Shown: positions 1-6,999, numbered from the stretch's first letter. The stretch is DNA of 7,048 nt from Gp6-AA40 sp032156805 (GCA_032156805.1 JALDXQ010000295.1:1-7048); one strand, 5' to 3'. Program-made: numbers and translations. The notes: generated by a model from the letters alone, not told the origin.

Positions 1-1879
1 CGTAGTTGGGCTCGATCTCCAGTGCGCGCTCGAAGTGATTCATCGCCTGGCGGAGATTCGAATCGCTGTAGTTGGCGAGGAGTGCGCGGCCTTGCAGGTA
101 CTCGTCGTAGGCAACCGGGTTCTGCGTGGAGGATCGCGCCAGCCGGGCGCGCTCGGTGCTCGTTATCTCCAACTGCAGCGCGGCGACGACTTCCTCCGTC
201 ACCTGGTCTTCGATCGTGAACAGGTCGCGCTGGCCGACATCGATCTGCCGGCCCCACACCAGCACGGCATCCGTCGCCCGAATGAGTTGCAGGTTGAAGC
301 GATAGGCGTCGCCGTCGCGCCGCATCGTGCCGGTCAGTACGTGGTCGACCTGCAGCTGATGCGCGACCGCAACCGCATCGATCGTGCGCCCCTCGAGCGA
401 GACGATCGCGCTCGTGGGTCGAACGCGAATCGACTGCACGTTCGCCAGCCGAGTCACGATCGCGTCTGCGATGCCGACACCCAGGCGCGCGGCCTCAACG
501 TCCGGAGAGTCGATGGTTCGGAGCGGCAACACGGCCAGTGATGCTCTCTGGATGGCGCTCGGTGCATCAATCGCTGACGCACCGGTCAGCCAGTTGCGCA
601 GCGGTGTTACCACCATGAACGCGATCGCCGCCACGAGAGTGATGGCGGCGACAGTTGCCCACGCCGTGGCGGGGGCCCGAGACCGCACCATCGTGGTGTC
701 GTGAACATGCGGCACATCGGCCGTCGATCGGGATGGGTCACCGTGAGCCTGCAGCTCCAGCATCACGTCGCGGGCCGATTGCCATCGCTCGGCCGGCTTC
801 TTCGCAAGACATCGTTTCACGACGGCGTCCAGCCACCGCGGGACCGCTGGTTGCAGCGTCGAGATCGCCGCGGGCTCATGGGCCAGGATCCCTTGTATCA
901 GCGAGCTGCGATTGGCTCCTTCGAAGGCCTTTCGTCCGGTCAGCATCTCGAACAGCACGGAGCCGAAAGAGAACACGTCGGTGCGCGCATCGATCTGCCC
1001 TCGGTCGAGCTGCTCCGGCGCCATGTACTGCACGGTGCCGAGAATCTCCCCAGGGGTCGTGAGATCCGAGCTCACGGTTTCCAACTCGGACGACGGCCCC
1101 GCCAGCGCAGGCTCGCGCGTCGACACGGCCTGCTGCTTGGCGATCCCGAAATCGAGAAGCTTCGCATCCAGCGCCGGCGACGTTCCGTCACTCGGAACCA
1201 GGAAGATGTTCCCGGGCTTGAGATCGCGATGGACGATGCCCACCTGGTGGGCGCGGTCGAGCGCGGAGGCGACCTGCACGGCGTAGCGGATTGCCTCATC
1301 GATCGGCAACGGTCCGCGCGCCAGCCGCGACGCCAGCGTCTCACCCTCGAGAAGCTCCATCACGAGATAACGAACCGTCACAGTTCGGCGATCGCCAGCC
1401 ACTGTCTCGCCGGAAGGCAGTGTGGCTTCGCCGATATCGTGGAGCACGCAGATGTGTGGATGGTTCAAGGCGGCAATCGCGCGGGCTTCTCGATCGAACC
1501 GTTCGCGAGCGTGCACGTCGTCGGCCACATGCGACGGCAGCACTTTGATGGCAACGGTACGGCCAAGCCGCGTGTCGCGCGCCGCGTACACCTCCCCCAT
1601 TCCGCCAGCGCCGATCCGCGCACCGAGCTGGTATGGTCCGATCTGAACGCCCTCGAGAGTCGTGGTGACCGCGAGATCGGCGGCCGTGATCGCCGCCGGT
1701 GTCCGGAGGAAGTGGTCGGCCTGGTCATGCGACGCGAGCATGCGCTCGACCTCGAGCCGGACGCCTGCACGGCCCTCGCAGGCTTCAGCCAAGTAGGCCG
1801 GACGAGCCGCCACTGGCAAAGTCAAGGCGCGCTCGAAGACAGCGCGCACCCGCGGCCATTCGTCGGGGTGAATGGACAT
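1..1879 (-). CDS. Membrane-anchored Ser/Thr protein kinase with TolB/FlgO-like and TPR C-terminal region (3' end outside window)
   Basis: The first 626 residues of a Hanks-type Ser/Thr kinase are visible. Residues 1-75 are a helical N-terminal extension (W8, R11, then ERMLASHDQAD near 45-55) of a type often seen before such kinases. The kinase domain spans about 82-375: glycine loop GAGGMGEV 90-97, VAIK with K112, likely helix-C E131, catalytic HRDLKPGN 217-224 with D219, DFG 243-245, APE 287-289. All catalytic residues are present, so it should be active. A membrane segment lies at about 405-425, placing the kinase in the cytoplasm. Residues 445-575 (starting SLAVLPLR) resemble the TolB/FlgO-like domain seen in bacterial kinases, and a TPR begins near 588 (YDEYLQGRALL, then FERALEIEPNY) and runs off the window. 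The ATG at 1879 is the natural start; no clear Shine-Dalgarno precedes it. It lies 31 bp after the M18 gene and is probably co-transcribed with it. The substrate is unknown. Confidence 0.95.
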   Translation of the reverse strand, partial: MSIHPDEWPRVRAVFERALTLPVAARPAYLAEACEGRAGVRLEVERMLASHDQADHFLRTPAAITAADLAVTTTLEGVQIGPYQLGARIGAGGMGEVYAARDTRLGRTVAIKVLPSHVADDVHARERFDREARAIAALNHPHICVLHDIGEATLPSGETVAGDRRTVTVRYLVMELLEGETLASRLARGPLPIDEAIRYAVQVASALDRAHQVGIVHRDLKPGNIFLVPSDGTSPALDAKLLDFGIAKQQAVSTREPALAGPSSELETVSSDLTTPGEILGTVQYMAPEQLDRGQIDARTDVFSFGSVLFEMLTGRKAFEGANRSSLIQGILAHEPAAISTLQPAVPRWLDAVVKRCLAKKPAERWQSARDVMLELQAHGDPSRSTADVPHVHDTTMVRSRAPATAWATVAAITLVAAIAFMVVTPLRNWLTGASAIDAPSAIQRASLAVLPLRTIDSPDVEAARLGVGIADAIVTRLANVQSIRVRPTSAIVSLEGRTIDAVAVAHQLQVDHVLTGTMRRDGDAYRFNLQLIRATDAVLVWGRQIDVGQRDLFTIEDQVTEEVVAALQLEITSTERARLARSSTQNPVAYDEYLQGRALLANYSDSNLRQAMNHFERALEIEPNY

Positions 1880-1910
1880 AACCGGGAGGCCGCGATCTTA
1901 AGCCAGTTCG

Positions 1911-3335
1911 CTAGTAATTGAAGAAGGCGGCGAACCCGCGACGCAGGTGCCAGAGATCGACCTTCGACGACACCTCGAACGGCGAATGCATGCTGAGGAG
2001 GCCGACGCCGACGTCCATTACTTCCATGTTCTGGCCCGCGAACCAGGCCGCAATCGTCGACCCGCCGTAACCGGCGTCGTAGGAGTGAGTCTGCCAGCGG
2101 ACTTTTTCGCGATCGAATACGCCGCGCATCTTCGCGAAGAACTCGGAGTTTGCTTCGCGCCCTGCCCCGTACTCCTTGACCACCAGCCCATAACCGAGTC
2201 GAGACGCGAGCGCAGGATTCAGCGGCTGCGGGAAGAGCGGATCCATTGCCGTCGTGGCATCGGACACGAGCACGCTGGTTCGGGCGTAGGTGCGGCGCAA
2301 TGACAGCGCATTGAAGTCCTTCCCTTGCTGCGCCATCAGCATCTCCGAGACGAGCGTGCTGAACCACTCCGAGTCCACGCCTGTATTCCAGGAGTTGACT
2401 TCCTCGTTGTTCACCGCATAGGCCACCGAGGTATAACGTGGCGCCTTCATGTCGGCGATGGCGCGCAGGCTGACGTACCCGGTGACACGATCGTCCTGAC
2501 CATACGCGCCGAGAAGCGCGCGATCGAGCCCGACATCACGCGGCATCGTTGCGGGAACGATCTGCAGATCGGCAGAGAGAAAGTCGCGCGCGGTGATGCC
2601 GTGCTTCTGGTGCAGCAGCGCGAGGACGCGATCGGTCGCCGTCCGCTGTCCGGCTGCCGCATCTGGCGGCATCGATCCGATCAGCGGATCGAGTTCCTCG
2701 GTGCGAATGACCTCCGGCTGCGTACGACCACGGAAGTCCCGATCCACGTGAGGAGCAAGGTCCGTGATGAGGAGCACCGGGTCGCCCGGAGCGTTTCCAA
2801 TGTCGATCCATGCCGTCGTGCCATCGGCTTTGTCCACTCGTCCGGTGATCGCGAGCGGTACGTTCGCCCATTGATAGTTCTTGATGCCACCGTGGACCTG
2901 CGTATCGATGAGAACCGCCTGCTGGCTTTCGCGGAACGGCCTGGTCTTGAACTCGATGCGCGGCGAGTCGATGTGTGTGTTGACGATGCGCAGACCGCTG
3001 TCGATCGGCTCGCTGCCAACCACGAACAGCACGATCGTACGATCACGGTTGATCGCGTACCAGCGCGAGCCCGGTTTCAGGCCGGCCGCGGCTGCCGAGT
3101 CCCACTTGCGGAATCCGTTGCTCTCGGCAAACTGCGTGGCGTGGCGCACGAAGAGCATCTCGGATTTCGCCTGGCCGAGGAACGTCTTGACGTCCTCGCC
3201 GAACTTCTGCACCTGCTCCTGATCGGCCGGCGCCAGTTCGAGCCAGGCATTGGCGAAGCCCACGTCCTGCCCCCGCAGCGTGCTGGACAACGCGAGGCAC
3301 AGCAGCGCGACGATTCCGCCCGTTACGCGACTCAT
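1911..3335 (-). CDS. Exported M18-family metalloaminopeptidase (aminopeptidase 1-like)
   Basis: A 474-residue dinuclear metal aminopeptidase expected to release N-terminal residues from peptides. Family signatures appear in order: THIDSPRIEFK (H121, D123), GGIKNYQW near 149-156, ITDLAPHVDRD, GAYGQDDRVTG (bridging Asp at 281/282), VNNEEVNS (catalytic and metal Glu 311/312), SDA (D359), GGSTIAAW near 424 and LSMHSPFE (H450). The layout matches the clostridial-type 'aminopeptidase 1' branch of M18, and the length is normal for it. Residues 1-22 look like a signal peptide (R3, hydrophobic stretch through VALLCLAL, then STLRGQ), so the mature enzyme is probably periplasmic or secreted, which is unusual for M18. 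The start is ATG 3335, with GAGG five bases upstream; a GTG at 3341 would add two residues and cannot be excluded. The gene lies 42 bp downstream of the M61 gene and 31 bp upstream of the kinase. Substrate preference cannot be read from sequence. Confidence 0.93.
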   Translation of the reverse strand: MSRVTGGIVALLCLALSSTLRGQDVGFANAWLELAPADQEQVQKFGEDVKTFLGQAKSEMLFVRHATQFAESNGFRKWDSAAAAGLKPGSRWYAINRDRTIVLFVVGSEPIDSGLRIVNTHIDSPRIEFKTRPFRESQQAVLIDTQVHGGIKNYQWANVPLAITGRVDKADGTTAWIDIGNAPGDPVLLITDLAPHVDRDFRGRTQPEVIRTEELDPLIGSMPPDAAAGQRTATDRVLALLHQKHGITARDFLSADLQIVPATMPRDVGLDRALLGAYGQDDRVTGYVSLRAIADMKAPRYTSVAYAVNNEEVNSWNTGVDSEWFSTLVSEMLMAQQGKDFNALSLRRTYARTSVLVSDATTAMDPLFPQPLNPALASRLGYGLVVKEYGAGREANSEFFAKMRGVFDREKVRWQTHSYDAGYGGSTIAAWFAGQNMEVMDVGVGLLSMHSPFEVSSKVDLWHLRRGFAAFFNY

Positions 3336-3348
3336 CTCCACCTCACCC

Positions 3349-3383
3349 TTCTGAATTCTGAATTCTGCATTCTGAATTCAGAA
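3349..3383. repeat. 7-bp tandem repeat (TTCTGAA units) between M61 and M18 genes
   Basis: On the plus strand there are four consecutive 7-bp units at 3349-3376: TTCTGAA, TTCTGAA, TTCTGCA, TTCTGAA, followed by a fifth degenerate unit TTCAGAA. The last two units form a perfect 14-bp palindrome, TTCTGAATTCAGAA, at 3370-3383. The array fills nearly the whole spacer, starts just upstream of the M18 ribosome-binding region and contains the TGA stop codon of the M61 gene (3378-3380). It is AT-rich compared with its surroundings. It could be a slippage-derived repeat or a dispersed short repeat; a regulatory role is not shown. Confidence 0.85.
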
Positions 3384-5249
3384 CGAGTTCCTCGCCGCCG
3401 AGCTCAACCACGCGTCGCGGAAGCGGCGCTGCGCGTCGCTCACCGTTTGTCCCGCGTCCTCGAATGGCACGACCTCGAGCCGAGGGTCGTCGGCCAGGGT
3501 CAGCGCGGTTGACATGCGCACACCCTGCCGTTCGTAGACGACGGGCAGCGGCTCACCCGGCTTGCGCGCAGCGATCAGCTTCTCGACGTCCGCGGCGCGC
3601 GCCACTCGTGTTCCGCTCACCGACACCAGCATGTCGTCGCGTTCCAGTCCGCCGCGGAACGCCGGCGAACCATACGGGACGTCGGCGGAAATGCGCACAC
3701 CGCTTGAATCGTCCTGCAGTGTGAGCGCGCCGGCAAAGGCGCGGCCGCCACTCGACTTCAACAGCAGGCCGGCTCGCGCCAGCAGCCTGGCGTAGTCGGG
3801 CATCTCGCGCCCTTCGATGTATCGGGTGAAGAAGTCCTGCGCGAACGCGTCATCCCCCGCGACACCACCGAGCACGGTCTTCAAGTCGTCGAGCGTGTAG
3901 GGCGTCGCCACATACCCCGGCACGCTGATCCCTGGTCGACCGAAGCGCTCCCACAGGGCCCGCATGTAGTGATCGAGCCCGACCTTGCCTTCCGTCCGCT
4001 CGCGTAGTGTGAGATCGAGGCCCACACCGAGCGCCGCACCCCACGTGTAGTAGGAGATGAAGGTATTCGAGAAGTTGGTCTGGTCGACTGACGCAAACGA
4101 GTCGACGAATGGTGCCAGGCGGCTCATCTCGACTGCCGAGCGCAGCTGACGGCCAGGGCTGGTCGCCACCTTCTCGATGGCATCACCTACATCCCTGGCG
4201 AACGCGCGCAGCGTCGTCAGCCCTGCCCGCTTCATCATCAACGGACCGTAGTAGCTGGTGAAGCCTTCGGCGAACCAGAGCTCGCCCGACATGTTGGCCT
4301 CTTCCAGGTTGAACGGCTCGAGCGATTTCGGCCGAATCCGCTCGACGTTCCAGACATGGAAGAACTCGTGCGCGATCGTGTCGAGCAACTCGAGGCGCCC
4401 GAGCGCAATAGAGGATGGCGACGTCAGGATCGTGCTGTTGCGATGCTCCATGCCGTCGCCATGAGCCGTCGGCAGGTAGTCCGCAATGAAGGTGTACGTG
4501 TTGCCCTCGAAGGCCGGGTATTCACCGAAGACATGCCGCGCTTCGCGGACAATGGCCTCGACATCTCGAACGAGATTGTCGACATCAGACTCGGTTCCCT
4601 TGTGATGAACCGCCACGCGAAACACTGGTGTGCGCCGATCGTCGGGCACCGTGAACGAGCGCATCGTGAACGGACCGAACTCCGTCGGGCTGTCCATGAG
4701 GTACTGCAGGTTCGGGGCGGTAAACGTCAGCGGGTCCGTGCCGGGCGAGAGTTGCGTCGCGACACGCCATGACGTGCCTGTGGGCCGCTCGAACCGTACC
4801 GAGATCGGGCGGCGATCGAGCCCACGCGCCCACATCATCGCGGCGGGCATGTTGATGTGCGCGTGTGACGCGTCGATGGAGAGATAGGTGCCATCGAGGC
4901 GATCACCAAAGACCCGGTAGCCGACCCGGACTGTTCCGGCATGGCCGGTCACATCCCACTGATACGGGTTGGGGCGCGAGATGGGTAGCGGCTTTCCCGC
5001 CTCGTCGGTGGCGCGTACGTCGAACACGTTCTTGGCGAACTCGTGAAGCGCGTAGCGGCCGGGGGAAGAGCGGCTCATTCGCAATTCGAGGGGACCCGCC
5101 GGAATATCGGCAAAGGTCACGTCAACCTGCATGAGATGATGCGCGGCTTCGGGAAAGGACAGGCGGTACACCACCGGCACCTGCGCCTGGGCGCAGAGCG
5201 GAACGAAGGCGACCAGCAAAAACGCACGAATCGTGAGCCGGCGAGCCAT
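3378..5249 (-). CDS. Exported M61-family metallopeptidase (glycyl aminopeptidase-like) with C-terminal PDZ domain
   Basis: A 623-residue zinc peptidase of the M61 family, expected to act on N-terminal residues of peptides. Residues 1-22 are a signal peptide (MARR, hydrophobic core, CAQA before Q23), so it should be periplasmic or secreted. Residues 25-190 form the N-terminal beta domain. The catalytic domain contains GDGMEHRNST (264-273, the exopeptidase-type substrate motif), HEFFH (zinc ligands H294 and H298, catalytic E295) and FAEG (third ligand E328). ISYYTWGAALG near 398-408 is the usual tyrosine-containing motif. A PDZ domain occupies about 505-585 (GSPAFRGGLERDDMLVSVSG). Length and domain order are typical. 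ATG 5249 is preferred because it places the basic residues right before the hydrophobic core; an in-frame GTG at 5264 would add five residues. Neither has a good Shine-Dalgarno. It is followed after 42 bp by the exported M18 peptidase, suggesting shared extracytoplasmic peptide processing (inference). Confidence 0.94.
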   Translation of the reverse strand: MARRLTIRAFLLVAFVPLCAQAQVPVVYRLSFPEAAHHLMQVDVTFADIPAGPLELRMSRSSPGRYALHEFAKNVFDVRATDEAGKPLPISRPNPYQWDVTGHAGTVRVGYRVFGDRLDGTYLSIDASHAHINMPAAMMWARGLDRRPISVRFERPTGTSWRVATQLSPGTDPLTFTAPNLQYLMDSPTEFGPFTMRSFTVPDDRRTPVFRVAVHHKGTESDVDNLVRDVEAIVREARHVFGEYPAFEGNTYTFIADYLPTAHGDGMEHRNSTILTSPSSIALGRLELLDTIAHEFFHVWNVERIRPKSLEPFNLEEANMSGELWFAEGFTSYYGPLMMKRAGLTTLRAFARDVGDAIEKVATSPGRQLRSAVEMSRLAPFVDSFASVDQTNFSNTFISYYTWGAALGVGLDLTLRERTEGKVGLDHYMRALWERFGRPGISVPGYVATPYTLDDLKTVLGGVAGDDAFAQDFFTRYIEGREMPDYARLLARAGLLLKSSGGRAFAGALTLQDDSSGVRISADVPYGSPAFRGGLERDDMLVSVSGTRVARAADVEKLIAARKPGEPLPVVYERQGVRMSTALTLADDPRLEVVPFEDAGQTVSDAQRRFRDAWLSSAARNSF

Positions 5250-5316
5250 GGGCGATGCTAACACGCGGTGTCAGGCAGTGAATCGTGAACAGAACCCGTT
5301 TCGGTAACCCACCTGG
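5250..5316. other. Short intergenic spacer between 2H phosphoesterase and M61 genes
   Basis: This 67-bp spacer is the longest gap inside the gene run. I see no T-tract hairpin that would act as an intrinsic terminator and no convincing -35/-10 pair on the minus strand. Only a very short ACAC/GTGT inverted match is present near 5262-5272. It neither breaks nor proves an operon. Confidence 0.5.
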
Positions 5317-5892
5317 TCAGAGAGTCCATTGCCCGAGCACGCGCCGACATGTGCAGAATTTTCCCAGGTGACAGACGGCAATCGTCGTGGCCGCAAAAGT
5401 CAGTGGTTCTACCGGTGGCGGAGTCGCTGCATGTCCCAGCGTGATGTGCGGCCGGAAAGCCGCGTGGCTCGACGCTCGCCTGAAATCCTCAACCCACATC
5501 ACATCGCGAGCGCGGGCGTCGCCATCGACGAATGCCGACGGGGTCCCGCCCGAGCGTTCGAGCGGGGCGAGGACGTCCATCAGGTTGCGATGAAGTTCAG
5601 CCAATGCCGGTGTGCGCTCGATTGCCATCCAGGCAGAACTCTCTCCTCGGCCAGGCCCCGTCACCACGAGGTGCAGAGGTCCCACCCGGGTGAGCACGGA
5701 AGCCACCTGTGCGAGTGCGATGTCGAGGTCGGCAGCGCGAATGAACTGCTGCGTCAGTGTGACGTGCGGCAGCATGTCGTCGCTAAGACGCAGCCCTTGT
5801 GATTCTGCTTCGGGTAGCGCCGCACTCAGCTCGATGGCGCGCTGCGAAACGTCGCGCGGCGGGAGGATCGCTACATCAAGAGCTAAAAGCAT
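5317..5892 (-). CDS. 2H phosphoesterase / 2'-5' RNA ligase family protein
   Basis: A 191-residue cytoplasmic protein of the 2H phosphoesterase superfamily, whose members hydrolyse or ligate 2',3'-cyclic or 2'-5' phosphodiester bonds in RNA or nucleotides. The two hallmark motifs are present about 105 residues apart: PHVTL (H43, T45) and PHITL (H149, T151). Length is typical for the family. The N-terminus MLLALDVAILPP is the expected first strand, so ATG 5892 is chosen. The frame stays open to an ATG at 5982, but that would add 30 basic residues (RTTKATKFAK and upstream) encoded by a short DNA repeat and by the end of the ferrochelatase gene, with no family match. GAAG directly abuts the chosen ATG; a well-spaced Shine-Dalgarno is absent. 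The physiological substrate is unknown, and assignment to ThpR proper (RNA 2',3'-cyclic phosphodiesterase) is possible but not established, so no symbol is given. Confidence 0.85.
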   Translation of the reverse strand: MLLALDVAILPPRDVSQRAIELSAALPEAESQGLRLSDDMLPHVTLTQQFIRAADLDIALAQVASVLTRVGPLHLVVTGPGRGESSAWMAIERTPALAELHRNLMDVLAPLERSGGTPSAFVDGDARARDVMWVEDFRRASSHAAFRPHITLGHAATPPPVEPLTFAATTIAVCHLGKFCTCRRVLGQWTL

Positions 5893-5918
5893 CTTCGCGA
5901 ACTTCGTGGCCTTCGTGG
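5892..5918. repeat. 9-bp-period repeat (CCACGAAGG type) at the ferrochelatase/2H phosphoesterase junction
   Basis: On the minus strand, three consecutive 9-bp units read CCACGAAGG, CCACGAAGT and TCGCGAAGA, sharing a CGAAG core. They fill most of the 34-bp gap between the ferrochelatase stop and the start of the next gene; the last base of the array is the A of its ATG. Short arrays of this ACCACGAAGG style are, from general knowledge, scattered between genes in acidobacterial and other genomes and are often mistranslated as TTKxTK-type peptides. Function is unknown. Confidence 0.7.
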
Positions 5919-5926
5919 TTCGTTTC

Positions 5927-6919
5927 CTAGGGCGACGGCCGAGAGCCGACTGGCGCGAACGGCAACGGCCGGCCCGCCTCATAGCGAGCGATCGTGCGAA
6001 GCACCACGTCGGCCATCATGTCGAGGAAGAGCGGATCATCGTTGACCGCCTCGGCGCGCGCCATCGGCAGACCGACTTCGCGGCTCACCTCGGCGGCTTC
6101 GCGATCGAGGTCGTAGAGCACTTCGACGTGGTCGCACACGAACCCGATCGGACAGACCACCGCCGCTTCGAGTCCACTCGCTCGCTCACGTCGCAGGTAG
6201 TCACAGATGTCGGGCTCGAGCCACGGATCGCCAGGTCTTCCACTGCGGCTCTGATAGACGACCGCCCAGTCGCGCATGCCGACCGCCTCGGCCACCAGTT
6301 GCCCCGATCGCCGCAACTGCGCCTCGTAGCGTGAGACGGCGGCCATCGGTACCGGGATGCTGTGCGCGGTAAAGATCAATCGCGCCGCCGGACGGACGTG
6401 TTCGGGCAGCCGCGCGATCGCCTCACGCACATGCGCCGCATTGGCGGCGATGAACAACGGATGATCGAACCAGCTCTCGACGAACGTCACCTCCACGTCG
6501 TCGCCATCGCCTCGCAACGCGGTCCGCGCCGCGAGCACGTTTTCGCGGTACTGCTGACAACTCGAATAGGAATGCTGCGCGGCCGCGATGAAGCCGAGGG
6601 CGCGTCTGCCGCCCGCCGCGCGGAGATCACGCAGCGTGTCGGGAAGCAGGGGATGCCAGTTGCGCATCCCGACGTAGACAGGGAGCGGGTGGCCAGCCGC
6701 TGCCAGGCGCGCGCGCAGACCTTCGGCCTGCAGACGGGTGATGACTGTGATCGGCGAGACACCGCCGAAGAGCTCGTAGTGGTGGGCCACTTCCTCCACG
6801 CGCTCGGGGCTGACGCGCCGGCCGCGGAGGACATTGGCCAGGAACGGGCGAATGTCGTCGGGTCCCTGGGGCCCACCAAACGAAATGACGAGTACTGAAT
6901 CGAACGCCGGCAGCTTCAA
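5927..6919 (-). CDS. hemH: Ferrochelatase (HemH/CpfC family), TTG start
   Basis: A 330-residue ferrochelatase that inserts Fe2+ into a porphyrin near the end of heme biosynthesis, probably in the cytoplasm. Diagnostic motifs are VISFGGPQGPDDIRPFL (11-27), HYELFGGVSPI (47-57), FVESWFDHP (146-154), TAHSIP with catalytic H186, and CPIGFVCDHVEVLYDLD with E266. The N-terminal motif is closest in style to actinobacterial enzymes. Whether the substrate is coproporphyrin III or protoporphyrin IX cannot be decided here. C121 (SYSSCQQY) sits where actinobacterial enzymes have a cluster cysteine, but the C-terminal cysteines are absent. The start must be TTG 6919 or further in: an in-frame TGA lies at 6926-6928, and no ATG or GTG codon precedes the conserved SFGGP motif. 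AAGG lies three bases before the TTG. The gene appears first in the co-directional run; linkage to the peptidase and kinase genes is not functionally explained. Confidence 0.95.
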   Translation of the reverse strand: MKLPAFDSVLVISFGGPQGPDDIRPFLANVLRGRRVSPERVEEVAHHYELFGGVSPITVITRLQAEGLRARLAAAGHPLPVYVGMRNWHPLLPDTLRDLRAAGGRRALGFIAAAQHSYSSCQQYRENVLAARTALRGDGDDVEVTFVESWFDHPLFIAANAAHVREAIARLPEHVRPAARLIFTAHSIPVPMAAVSRYEAQLRRSGQLVAEAVGMRDWAVVYQSRSGRPGDPWLEPDICDYLRRERASGLEAAVVCPIGFVCDHVEVLYDLDREAAEVSREVGLPMARAEAVNDDPLFLDMMADVVLRTIARYEAGRPLPFAPVGSRPSP

Positions 6920-6927
6920 CTGCCTTC

Positions 6928-6957
6928 AGCATAGATGCTCACACGCTGGAACGTCAC
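6928..6957 (-). promoter_or_regulatory. Weak sigma70-like promoter candidate for the ferrochelatase gene
   Basis: On the minus strand, GTGACG (6957-6952) and TATGCT (6933-6928) are separated by 18 bp and each differs from the sigma70 consensus at two positions. A transcript would begin about 6-9 bases further on, almost at the TTG start at 6919, implying a very short or absent leader. The matches are modest and could be chance. Confidence 0.2.
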
Positions 6958-6963
6958 CAGCCC

Positions 6964-6999
6964 AGGGGCTCCCCCCCTTGATTCCCCCGCGGAGCCCCT
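6964..6999. repeat. 9-bp perfect inverted repeat with 18-nt C-rich loop
   Basis: AGGGGCTCC at 6964-6972 is the exact reverse complement of GGAGCCCCT at 6991-6999. The loop is C-rich (CCCCC, TTGATT, CCCCC). There is no T-tract on either side, so it does not look like an intrinsic terminator. It could be an operator, a dispersed repeat or chance in GC-rich DNA. Confidence 0.55.

Noticed and set aside
1880..1910. Promoter or terminator between the M18 and kinase genes
   Set aside because: The 31-bp gap has no hairpin plus T-tract and no recognisable -35/-10 pair.
701..1921. Long plus-strand open frame (about 406 codons) opposite the kinase gene
   Set aside because: It is antisense to a gene with complete kinase motifs, encodes an Arg/His-rich product with no recognisable domain, and is the usual shadow of high-GC coding DNA.
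1822..2367. Minus-strand open frame overlapping the M18 and kinase gene ends in another frame
   Set aside because: It is an alternative frame of two confident genes, Arg-rich, with no motif or ribosome-binding site.
3349..3383. Short tandem repeats as a CRISPR or integration-site signature
   Set aside because: The units are 7 bp and contiguous, with no spacers, no cas genes and no integrase nearby.
2325..3512. Long plus-strand open frame (about 395 codons) opposite the M18 gene
   Set aside because: It spans the M18 gene, the tandem repeat and the end of the M61 gene on the opposite strand, has shadow-like composition and no family motifs.
5612..6334. Plus-strand open frame (about 240 codons) across the 2H phosphoesterase and ferrochelatase genes
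   Set aside because: It crosses the junction of two well-supported opposite-strand genes and shows no domain; taken as a GC-driven shadow.
6964..6999. Inverted repeat as a Rho-independent terminator
   Set aside because: The stem is GC-rich but no T-run follows on either strand, and the 18-nt loop is long for a terminator.
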